From Enorma phocaeensis (GTDB taxonomy: Bacteria; Actinomycetota; Coriobacteriia; Coriobacteriales; Coriobacteriaceae): a stretch of DNA of 64,000 nt. The translations under genes were made by a program, and so were the position numbers. Below, piece by piece: positions 33,924 to 42,098 of this stretch (within the stretch, counting starts at the first letter, position 1; each line of letters begins with the position of its first letter). The stretch lies in the NCBI RefSeq assembly GCF_900186505.1, contig NZ_LT891970.1, forward strand, positions 914,451 to 978,450, in the 5' to 3' direction. Below the pieces are notes generated by a model. The model worked only from the letters and a program-made list of their open reading frames with translations, did no database searches and was not told the DNA's origin.

Positions 33924-36651
33924 GGGGAATCCCACGACCTTTCCATTCGATCCGGGACTTTCGCTGGTAGGCAACTATATTGCCGTTGCGGTCGACCTGT
34001 TCCTATGCGGCTTCGTGTTCGTGCAGGCCATTCGCTGCCGTAACCACATCATGCTGGCGCTCTCTGCCGTCCAGCTCGCCGTTTCCGTTTGGTGCGGTTC
34101 GTTTGCCCTGCATCCAGAAGACGCAATGGCCGAGCCTATGTACATCGATACCCTCTCGGTGATCATGGTGCTCATCGTGGGGCTTGTGGGCAGTGCCATC
34201 TGCGTATACGCGCTCGGTTATATGAAGGACTTCCAGCACCATGAGGAGGAAGCGGCTCGACGTGGGCATACCGAGGTGAGCGATCGACGCCATCAGTTCA
34301 TCGCCCTCATGTTCCTCTTCCTCTCCGCGATGTTCATCATCGTGACAGCCGATAACCTCGATTGGCTTGTTGCTGGTTGGGAAATCACCACGGTCTGCTC
34401 GTACCTCATGATCGGTTTCACGCGCACGCCCGAGGCGAAGCAGAACGCGATTCTCCAAATCAACCTCAATATGGTCGGCGGCCTCGCGTTCCATGTGGCT
34501 CTGGTGATGCTGCACGTTGCAGGCGTACCGCTTGCCATCAACGGGCTTGCAGAGCTCGCTACGGGAAGCCAGGCCGGTCTGCTCGTCCTTCCGCTCCTGC
34601 TGCTTTCCATCGCCGGTCTTACGAAGGCGGCGCAGATGCCATTCCATAGCTGGCTTTTGGGCGCCATGGTGGCCCCTACGCCCACCAGCGCCCTGCTGCA
34701 CTCCTCCACCATGGTCAAGGCGGGCGTGTTCCTGCTGGTGAAGCTGGCGCCGCTGTACATGGTGTTCCCGGTTGCATCCACTATGGTGGTGACCGTCGGC
34801 GGCGTGACGTTCGTGCTCTGCAGCTTCTTGGCCATCAGCCAGAGCAACGCCAAGCGCGTGCTTGCCTACTCCACGATTGCCAACCTCGGTCTCATTTCCG
34901 CCTGCGCGGGTGTGGGCACTGCCGAGGCGTTGTGGGCCGCGATCTTCCTCATCATCTTCCACACGGTTTCGAAGTCGATTCTGTTCCTGTGCGTTGGTAC
35001 GGTCGAGCATCGCATCGGCAGCCGCAACATCGAGGACATGGATGGTCTTTTCAGCCGACTGCCGCACCTCACGCGCTTCATGATGCTCGGCATCTTGGGT
35101 ATGTTCGTGGCACCGTTCGGCATGCTCATCTCCAAGTGGGCGACGCTCGTCTCGTTTGCCGAGACCGGCAACGTGCTCTTCCTCATCTTGCTCGCCTTCG
35201 GCTCGGCAGCGACGTTCTTCTTCTGGGCCAAATGGCTTGGCAAGCTCGCTGGAGTGGCCCAGAAGGCCGATAACGTAGAAGGCGGCGTTCATAAGTCCGA
35301 GTGGTTCGCGATCGGCTTCATCGCCATGCTGCTGCTCGGCTGCTGCCTCGGGCTTCCGATTATCTCGACGCAAGTGGTCTCGCCTTACCTCGAGTTCGTC
35401 TTCAATCGCAACCCGCAGTTCATCGGCGTGGACAACATGGTCATCATGGTGGTCATCGTGGCGTTCATCGCCATCGTGCTGCTCACGCCATGGGGCCGCG
35501 CTACCAAGAAGCGGCGCGTTGAGGTTTACCTGGGCGGTACCTGCACCGACCCGGATAGCCGCCGCTTCCATGGCGCCATGGGGCGCACCATGACCTCCAC
35601 CAAGCGCAACTGGTACATGGAGGATGTTTTCCCGGAGCGCCTTATCACCAATGCAGGGCTGATAATCTGTGGCGCTGTGATGGTCATGGCGTTCGCTGCC
35701 TGCTTCATCTTCGACACCTCGGCGCTTGTTGCCGGAACATTCTATGTCGAGCGCATGGTCCGGCTGGTCGGGCCAGAGCTTCCCGGCCTACTTGCGGGAG
35801 TCGTGGTGTTTGCCGTCTGCGCTCCCGTTTTGGGTTGTCTGCTTGACGGGCTCGACCGAAAGGTGAGCGCTCGCATGCAGGGCCGTGTGGGCCCGCGCCT
35901 CCTGCAGCCGTACTATGATGTGCGCAAGCTGCTCGGCAAGGAAGACGCGAGCGTCAACGCTGTCGACGAGGCGTATGTTACCTGCGCGCTCATCTTCTGC
36001 ATCCTCGCTGGCGGCATGTTCGTTTCGGGCTCGAATCTGCTCATGTGCATCTTCTTGGTCACGCTGGCGACGCTGTTCGTGATCATCGCCGCCTATTCGG
36101 CCCGCAGCCCCTTCGCCGATACCGGCGCCGATCGCGAATGCCTCCAGGTCATGAGCTATGAGCCCATGTTGCTCATCATGTCGGTGGGATTCTTCACGGC
36201 GACGCAGTCCTTCGATGTGGCCCAGCTGTTCCATCTCCAGTCGCCTATCATCGTGACGCTCATCCCCATCTTCTGTGGGCTACTCTTCATCCTAACCATC
36301 AAGCTGAGGAAGAGTCCATTCGATCTCTCGTACAGCCATCATGCGCACCAGGAGCTCGTGAAGGGCATTACGACCGAGATGAGCGGCCGCACGCTCGCCA
36401 AGGTCGAGATCATGCATTGGTGCGAGAGCGTGCTGTTCCTCATGTGGGTGGGCATGTTCTTCGTCTGGGATAATCCGCTATCGCTGGTGCTTGCGCTCGC
36501 GGTGATCGCCGTAACGTGGTTCCTCGAGGTTTCCATTGATAACAACTTCGCACGTATGAAGTGGCAGAGCTGCCTCAAGTACGCTTGGCTCGTGGCGCTC
36601 GTTGTGGGCGTTGTGAACCTGTTCTACGTGCTCGTCACCCCGTTCATCTAG
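33924..36651 (+). pseudogene. echA: 3' part of echA-echB fusion (NuoL/HyfB-like plus NuoH/HyfC-like subunits)
   Basis: After the IS, one open frame of about 900 codons encodes two hydrogenase membrane subunits in a row. The first (to about 35,700) is a NuoL/NuoM/HyfB-type antiporter-like subunit, with LDWLVAGWEITTVCSYLMIG and KAAQMPFHSWLLGAMVAPTP, HSSTMVKAGVFLL. The second (from about 35,730) is NuoH/HyfC/EchB-like, with DRKVSARMQGRVGPRLLQPY and KLRKSPFDLS. In most Ech clusters these are separate genes, echA and echB. The IS removes the native start and first two helices; translation could restart at GTG 34015, giving 878 residues, but assembly would be doubtful. Confidence 0.85.
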
Positions 36652-36663
36652 GAAGTGAGTAAC

Positions 36664-37101
36664 ATGGCCTATTCCTCCAAATCGCCGTGGCTCATCCATT
36701 ACGATGGCTCGAGCTGCAATGGCTGCGACATCGAGGTGCTCGACGCCATGATGCCACTCTACGATATCGAGCGCTTCGGCATCATCAATACGGGCAACCC
36801 CAAGCATGCGGACATCTTCCTGGTGACCGGCGGTATCAACCATCAGAACATCAACGTGGTCAAGCACATCTACGACCAGATGCTCGAGCCTAAGGTCGTG
36901 GTCGCGTGCGGTATCTGCGCCTGCACCGGTGGCGTGTTCCGTGATTGCTACAACATGATCGGCGGCGTGGACAAGGCGATTCCCGTCGACGTATACGCAC
37001 CGGGGTGCGCCGTCCGTCCAGAGACCATCATCGATGCCGTGCTCAAGGCTGTTGAGATATTGGATCAGAAGGCGGCCAAGCTCGCCGAGTCCCGAAAGTA
37101 G
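36664..37101 (+). CDS. echC: Ech-type hydrogenase small subunit (NuoB-like)
   Basis: This 145-residue subunit would carry the [4Fe-4S] cluster nearest the [NiFe] site. The cluster ligands are CNGC at residues 18-21, a Cys in CGICACTGG, and PGCAVRPE. It lacks the signal peptide of uptake hydrogenases, so it is cytoplasmic and membrane-associated. ATG 36664 is preferred over GTG 36655 because GGAAG would lie too close to the latter. It starts 12 bases after the echA-echB fusion, and echD starts 8 bases after it. Confidence 0.9.
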   Translation: MAYSSKSPWLIHYDGSSCNGCDIEVLDAMMPLYDIERFGIINTGNPKHADIFLVTGGINHQNINVVKHIYDQMLEPKVVVACGICACTGGVFRDCYNMIGGVDKAIPVDVYAPGCAVRPETIIDAVLKAVEILDQKAAKLAESRK

Positions 37102-37109
37102 GAGGGCGG

Positions 37110-37778
37110 ATGTACACCACCGAGTTCATCGACATCCCCTTGGGCGAGCTGCTCACGCGCATTCAAACGCTCAAGCACCAGGGAATGCGCTTCATCCAGA
37201 TGTGCGCCGAGACCACCGCGGCGGGCATCGATCTTATCTACACGTTCTACGATGAGACCTGCGATAACGCTTTGAACTTGTGCGTCTACGGCATAGACAA
37301 GACCTCCGAGGTACCTTCCATCCAGGGTCTGTACTTCGCAGCGTTCAGCTATGAGAACGAGACGCACGACCTGTACGGAGTTCGCTTCATCAACATGAAG
37401 CTCGACTTTGGTGGGAACTTCTTCAACGTTGCCTGCGAAGAGCCCATGACCGTCATCACGCCCGAGCTCAAGGCTGAGCGCGAGAAGATGGCCAAGCAGA
37501 AGGCTGCTGCCGCCGCGAAGGCGCGCAAAGCTGCCGAGGAAGCTCAGGCTGCGGAGGCGGATAGCGCGGTTGGCGCCAAGGCCGCGGCAGCTGCCGAGGG
37601 CAAGCAGGCTGGTTCCGTTGCCGACAAGGAGGATCTCGCGGCGAGCGCGCAGGCAGCCAAAGACCGCGCGGCAAAGATGGAAGCCAAGTTGGCCGCCATG
37701 GACCCCGAGAAGGCTGCGAAGGTCCGTGCCGCGCTCGCTGCGAAGGCAGCCAAAGCGGCGACGAAGGATGGTGAGTAG
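37110..37778 (+). CDS. echD: Ech-type hydrogenase subunit EchD (NuoC-like) with Ala/Lys-rich tail
   Basis: The first 115 residues match the NuoC/30-kDa-like subunit (TLKHQGMRFIQMCAETTAAG then LYFAAFSYENETHDLYGVRF). The final 100 residues are almost entirely Ala, Lys, Glu and Arg, likely one long charged helix or coiled coil. Usual EchD proteins are about 120 residues, so this tail doubles the length. GGAGG precedes ATG 37110 and echE starts two bases after the stop. A similar shorter tail is found on EchF. Confidence 0.85.
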   Translation: MYTTEFIDIPLGELLTRIQTLKHQGMRFIQMCAETTAAGIDLIYTFYDETCDNALNLCVYGIDKTSEVPSIQGLYFAAFSYENETHDLYGVRFINMKLDFGGNFFNVACEEPMTVITPELKAEREKMAKQKAAAAAKARKAAEEAQAAEADSAVGAKAAAAAEGKQAGSVADKEDLAASAQAAKDRAAKMEAKLAAMDPEKAAKVRAALAAKAAKAATKDGE

Positions 37779-37780
37779 CG

Positions 37781-38869
37781 ATGGCGACTCGTTCGGTTAT
37801 CCCCTTTGGTCCGCAGCATCCGGTGCTGCCGGAACCGATACACCTCGATCTCGTTGTCCAAGACGAGCGCGTTGTGGAAGCAATCCCGCAGATCGGCTTC
37901 ATTCACCGCGGTCTTGAGAAACTTGTTGAGAAGCGCGATTTCAACCAGTTCGTCTATGTAGCCGAGCGTACCTGCGGCATTTGCAGCGTAGGTCATGGCT
38001 GGGGGTATGTGAGCGCAACGGAGAAGCTGCTTGGCCTCGAGATGCCGCGGCGTGTAGAGTATCTTCGCACGATTTTGGAGGAGCTCTCGCGCATTCATTC
38101 CCACTTGCTTTGGTTGGGCCTGCTTGCAGACGCCTTTGGCTTCGAAGCGCTCTTCAACCATTGCTGGCGCCTGCGCGAGACCATCCTCGACATCTTTCAG
38201 CGCACCTGCGGCGGTCGCATCATCCTTTCGATCATGATCGTTGGCGGCATGGCACATGACATCGAAGATACCGAGCTCAAAGCCATCTGCGATCAGCTCG
38301 AGAGCCTCAAGTGCGATTATCAGCAGATCGTGAACACCATGATGGGGGATTCCTCTGTGAAGGACCGTCTGTGCGGCGTGGGTGTCATCTCATTCGAGGA
38401 TGCTCACGAGCTCTCGATGGTGGGACCGTTTGCCAAGGGCTCAGGTGTCGAGCATGACATGCGCACGACCGGGTACGGTGCGTACGGCGACCTCGAGCAC
38501 TTCGAGCCGATCATCTCCAACGAGTGTGACTGCTATGCCCGCTGCAAGGTTCGCTGCGAGGAGGTATACCAAGCCATCGACATCATCGAGGAACTCGTGG
38601 CCAAGATGCCGCAGGATGGTATCGGCGGCAAGCCCAAGGCGAAGGTCGTTCCCGAAGGGCAAAGCCATGTGCTCATCGAGCAGCCGCGCGGCGAGGCGTT
38701 CTACTACGTGCGCGGCAACGGCACCAAGTACCTCGACCGCTTCCGCCTGCGCACGCCCACATCGCAGAATCTCGGCGGCTTGGTCAAAGCGCTCCAGGGC
38801 GTCGACCTGGCTGATGTGCCGATGATCATCCTGACGATCGACCCGTGCATCAGCTGCACGGAAAGGTAG
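37781..38869 (+). CDS. echE: Ech-type [NiFe] hydrogenase large subunit (NuoD-like)
   Basis: This 362-residue subunit holds the [NiFe] centre. The two ligand motifs are intact: RTCGIC with Cys65 and Cys68, and DPCISC at the very C-terminus with Cys356 and Cys359. Both CxxC pairs distinguish it from NuoD of complex I, which lacks them. The protein ends three residues after the last Cys (TER), so there is no C-terminal peptide for a maturation protease to remove. It would make H2 from reduced ferredoxin or the reverse. No hyp maturation genes are in this window. Confidence 0.92.
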   Translation: MATRSVIPFGPQHPVLPEPIHLDLVVQDERVVEAIPQIGFIHRGLEKLVEKRDFNQFVYVAERTCGICSVGHGWGYVSATEKLLGLEMPRRVEYLRTILEELSRIHSHLLWLGLLADAFGFEALFNHCWRLRETILDIFQRTCGGRIILSIMIVGGMAHDIEDTELKAICDQLESLKCDYQQIVNTMMGDSSVKDRLCGVGVISFEDAHELSMVGPFAKGSGVEHDMRTTGYGAYGDLEHFEPIISNECDCYARCKVRCEEVYQAIDIIEELVAKMPQDGIGGKPKAKVVPEGQSHVLIEQPRGEAFYYVRGNGTKYLDRFRLRTPTSQNLGGLVKALQGVDLADVPMIILTIDPCISCTER

Positions 38870-38875
38870 GCGAGC

Positions 38876-39403
38876 ATGGGAACGTTCAAGCTGGGCAAAC
38901 TGACGCTGGGCTCGCTGTTCAAAAAGCCGGTCACGGTACGCTACCCGTATGAGAAGAGGGATTTCGAGAAGCTCTTCCCAAGGATGCGCGGGCATTTGGT
39001 CAACGATATCGACACCTGCATCCTATGCGGTATGTGCCAGCGCGCATGCCCGGTAGGAGCCATCACGGTGGATCGCAAAGGCGGGGACTGGACGGTTGAT
39101 CCGTACCGCTGCATCCAATGCGCGAGCTGTACGCACGAGTGCCCTAAGAATTGCCTTTCGATGGAGCTGTGGCCAACGGAGCCTACGACCGAGCTCCATG
39201 TGATCAGCATGCACAAGGACATGCCGGCGAAGCCTGCTAAGCCCTCGGCGAAGGCGGCCGACGGCGGCTCAGCGCCCGCTGCAAGACCCAAGCGTGAGCT
39301 TACTCCGGAGCAACAGGCCCGTGTCGAGGCTGCGCGCAAGGCGGCGGCAGCCAAGAAAGCCGCCAAGAAGACGGACCAGAGCGCTGGGCAGGGTGCCGAG
39401 TAG
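38876..39403 (+). CDS. echF: Ech-type hydrogenase ferredoxin-like subunit (NuoI-like) with Lys/Ala-rich tail
   Basis: This 175-residue protein has two [4Fe-4S] motifs: CILCGMCQRACPVGA near residues 47-61 and CIQCASCTHECPKNC near 77-91. It would carry electrons between ferredoxin and EchC. The last 60 residues (KPAKPSAKAADGG, then EAARKAAAAKKAAKKTD) are low complexity and resemble the EchD tail. It is the last gene of the ech operon and faces murE. Confidence 0.9.
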   Translation: MGTFKLGKLTLGSLFKKPVTVRYPYEKRDFEKLFPRMRGHLVNDIDTCILCGMCQRACPVGAITVDRKGGDWTVDPYRCIQCASCTHECPKNCLSMELWPTEPTTELHVISMHKDMPAKPAKPSAKAADGGSAPAARPKRELTPEQQARVEAARKAAAAKKAAKKTDQSAGQGAE

Positions 39404-39446
39404 GGCCGGACACAGCGACGGCAACGCGCTGAAGGCGTGATGGATC

Positions 39447-41063
39447 CTAGGATGCGAGAATCTCGCGGGCGAGCGCGAGGTCGCTTTTCACCCCGGGATA
39501 CTCGTCGCCTCGATGTTGGCGGGTCTCGTCACCTTTAGCAAGGAGCAGTACCACGCTCTCGCCGTCATGGGCGCGGGCATCCTCGAAGGCGGCTGCGACG
39601 GCTTGCTCGCGATCGCAGATGATGCGGTAGGCTACGCCCGCGGGCGTATGAGCGGCCAGCTCGTCGCAGATATCCTCCACGCGCTCATGAGCCGGATCCT
39701 CCTCGGTATAGATGATGAGATCGGCGTAGGCTCCCGCAACGCGTGGTAGCGCTTCGCGCCGCTCCTGTGCCTTGCCGCCAGGCGCGCCGAACACCGCGAT
39801 GATGCGGCGTCCGGGATACTCCTGCTCCACGGAGGAGAAAAGCGCCTGATACGAGAGTTCGTTGTGAGCGTAGTCGATTAAGGCGATGATTCGCCGGTCG
39901 GGCGTTGCTACAACCTCCATGCGGCCGGGAACGCGCAGGTGGGCAAGGCCATGCTTGATCGCGTCGTAGCTTACGCCGAGCAGGCGCGCGCATGCGATGG
40001 CGGCGAGTGCGTTTTCCACGTTGAAAAGGCCGGGGATGCCGAGTGCGATGTGCTCAGCTACCGGCTCCCCCTTGCGGGAGGGCGAATCCCCAAACGAACC
40101 TTGGGCATCAATTTCAGCAAGGTCGATGCACTCCAAAAGATCGAATTCCAAGCCAACCCCCGTCGAGATGACGTGGTCCGCTTGGAAGCAAGCGCGCTCA
40201 TCGGGTTCAGGAGAGAAGGTCACCAGGGTCCGCGACGCTTGTGCTGCGGCGAGGACCTCGTCCAGGTGGTCGGTTGCAAGGTTAACCAGGGCGATGTCGC
40301 TCTGCGCGAAGATCTTGAGCTTGCTTTCGAGATAGTCCTCGAACGTGGGATGCTCCACGCCTGAGATATGGTCTCGACCGATGTTCAAGAAGGAGCCGAT
40401 GCGCAACGGAACGCCGAGCATGCGATCGTATTTGAGGCCCTGGCTGGAGACCTCCATGACCATGTGGCGTCGGCCGGCTTGCACGGTGTTATGCAGGTGG
40501 CGCCAGAGCTCGGGGGCCTCAGGCGTGGTGTTATGGCTTTCGAAGCGCTCGACTCCGTCATCGGTGTCGATGGAACCCATGATCGAAGGCTCGTCGCCGG
40601 CGGCAGAAAGAATCGATTTCAGCATATACGCGGCGGTGGATTTGCCCTTGGTCCCTGTGATGCCCACGATATCGAGGTCGCGTTCGGGATGGCCGTAGAT
40701 GATAGGCGCTGCTTGCGCCATTGCCGCACGAACATCGGAAGCAACAAGACGAGGGAGGTCGGGGGCGGCGCATTCGAGTTCGGCGACGAGCTCGGGATCG
40801 TCCTCGCAGAGGTAGGCGGCAGCACCGCCTGCGGCAGCAGAGCTGAGGAACGCGGGCTTGAAGCCCACTCCCTTGCAGACGAAGAGATTACCCGGCACGA
40901 CCTCGCGTGAATCGACGGTCATTCCCGTAACGGGGACCGTCTCGCTTCCGGCGGGCTCGATGCGGGAAGATAGCCCTGAATCGAGCTCGCTGGCAAGATC
41001 GGCGAGCGCGATGGCAGGAAGTGTGGAACGGTGGGAAGGAACCGGTTGAAAAGGCGTCGTCAC
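39447..41063 (-). CDS. murE: UDP-N-acetylmuramoyl-peptide ligase MurE
   Basis: This 538-residue cytoplasmic ligase adds the third amino acid of the peptidoglycan stem. VTGMTVDSREVVPGNLFVC is the UDP-MurNAc domain, GITGTKGKST near residue 135 is the ATP loop, and HNTTPEAPELWRHL and LIDYAHN are typical MurE. At the substrate-specificity site, meso-DAP enzymes have DNPR; this one reads EDPA in IIYTEEDPAHE, which argues against meso-DAP and for lysine or ornithine. GTG 41063 follows AGGAGGACCTC. No other mur gene is adjacent. Confidence 0.9.
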   Translation of the reverse strand: MTTPFQPVPSHRSTLPAIALADLASELDSGLSSRIEPAGSETVPVTGMTVDSREVVPGNLFVCKGVGFKPAFLSSAAAGGAAAYLCEDDPELVAELECAAPDLPRLVASDVRAAMAQAAPIIYGHPERDLDIVGITGTKGKSTAAYMLKSILSAAGDEPSIMGSIDTDDGVERFESHNTTPEAPELWRHLHNTVQAGRRHMVMEVSSQGLKYDRMLGVPLRIGSFLNIGRDHISGVEHPTFEDYLESKLKIFAQSDIALVNLATDHLDEVLAAAQASRTLVTFSPEPDERACFQADHVISTGVGLEFDLLECIDLAEIDAQGSFGDSPSRKGEPVAEHIALGIPGLFNVENALAAIACARLLGVSYDAIKHGLAHLRVPGRMEVVATPDRRIIALIDYAHNELSYQALFSSVEQEYPGRRIIAVFGAPGGKAQERREALPRVAGAYADLIIYTEEDPAHERVEDICDELAAHTPAGVAYRIICDREQAVAAAFEDARAHDGESVVLLLAKGDETRQHRGDEYPGVKSDLALAREILAS

Positions 41064-41116
41064 GAGGTCCTCCTGGGGAGTGTTTTACCGTCGGTTGACA
41101 GAGGGCATACGGGTAT

Positions 41117-41145
41117 CTGTGATTATCACAGTATAATAAGCTGTG
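41117..41145. promoter_or_regulatory. CTGTGA repeat operator with TATAAT between murE and phosphatase
   Basis: CTGTGATTATCACAG (41117-41131) is a perfect 15-bp palindrome, followed directly by TATAAT (41132-41137), and a third CTGTGA half-site begins at 41141. On the other strand TATACT overlaps. TTGACA at 41095-41100 is 16 bases before the palindrome. This looks like a regulated divergent promoter; the regulator is unknown. Confidence 0.5.
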
Positions 41146-41221
41146 AGCGAAGTGACGAACAACACGGATGCCGCAGCGCCCTTCGCTATGATAGCGGCTC
41201 GGCGCCCGGAGGTGGACGGCG

Positions 41222-41995
41222 GTGATGGATAAACGTGATGCCGTACAGCCCCGGCGCTTGATGCTCAAGGGAGCGCGCAACGTGCGGGATTTGGGCGGAT
41301 ATCCCTTTGAGGCAAGCGATGGCACACATGGCTTTACGGCATACGGCAGCTATCTGCGAGGCGACTCGCTACGCAGGCTTACCGCGGCAGACATAGCATA
41401 TCTTCGCGAGCTCGGCCTTGTGCGCGTGATCGACGTGCGAAGCGCCTTCGAGGTGCGCTATAGCCCCGATCCGTTTTCGCATGGGCATCACGATGGCATC
41501 GATTACATCCACATCCCCATGCTCGATCAGCTGAACTCAAGCGGCATGCGTTCCCAGGTGCCGGCTTGCATGTTCGATACGTATCGCAAGCTGCTTGATG
41601 AGGACGCCGGTGAGATGCGCGCCGTGTTCGAGGCGCTCGACACCTCAGGCTGCGTGCTCTTTCATTGCCGGGCGGGCAAGGATCGCACGGGCGTTATCGC
41701 CATGCTGCTGCTCGGTCTTGCGGGCGTTGCCGATGCGGACATCGTTGCCGATTATGCGGCAACCGGCGAGTATATGACGACGAGCATGTGGATTCAACGC
41801 TCGCTCGCGACGGCGCTGCTGCGAAAGAAGGTTCCCCGCAGCCTCTTCATTGCCGATCCTCGCGAGATGGAGCGCGCCTGCGCGTATCTGCGGAAGACCT
41901 ACGGGAGCGCCTACCAGTACCTGCGTGCACGCGCGGGAGTTGATGAACAGGTGATCGAGCGAGTAACCGCGCGCCTGCGCGGGGCGCTCGCCTAG
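41222..41995 (+). CDS. Tyrosine-protein phosphatase (IphP/Y_phosphatase3 type)
   Basis: This 257-residue phosphatase has the signature FHCRAGKDRTG with nucleophile Cys near 149 and the Arg of the CX5R loop. It opens with the conserved NVRDLGGYP of the IphP-type family. GGAGGTG at 41208-41214 is best spaced for GTG 41222; ATG 41225 is the alternative. Family members dephosphorylate proteins or phosphoinositides; the target is unknown. It is divergent from murE with the CTGTGA repeats between. Confidence 0.87.
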   Translation: MMDKRDAVQPRRLMLKGARNVRDLGGYPFEASDGTHGFTAYGSYLRGDSLRRLTAADIAYLRELGLVRVIDVRSAFEVRYSPDPFSHGHHDGIDYIHIPMLDQLNSSGMRSQVPACMFDTYRKLLDEDAGEMRAVFEALDTSGCVLFHCRAGKDRTGVIAMLLLGLAGVADADIVADYAATGEYMTTSMWIQRSLATALLRKKVPRSLFIADPREMERACAYLRKTYGSAYQYLRARAGVDEQVIERVTARLRGALA

Positions 41996-42036
41996 CTCAT
42001 CCACGATTGCTGGGCCGCCCGCTCTCTTCACAAGAA

Positions 42037-42079
42037 AGCCGCCCACGAGCCCGTTCTGGAAAAGGGCTCATGGGCGGCT
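42037..42079. terminator. Convergent terminator hairpin
   Basis: A 16-bp stem with one G-T wobble (AGCCGCCCACGAGCCC against GGGCTCATGGGCGGCT) encloses 11 bases. On the minus strand it is followed by TTTCTTG. It lies between the phosphatase and the LTA-synthase-like gene and could serve both. Confidence 0.7.
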
Positions 42080-42098
42080 CTGTGCATTGCCGATGCCG

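Noticed and set aside
32832..33974. 380-codon frame antisense to the IS30 transposase
   Set aside because: Pro/Arg/Ala-rich shadow; the DDE motifs and ribosome-binding site are on the plus strand.
36664..39403. Reading the ech genes as complex I (nuo) subunits
   Set aside because: The large subunit has both CxxC nickel-binding motifs, which NuoD lacks, and the cluster is six-subunit-like with no nuoEFG.
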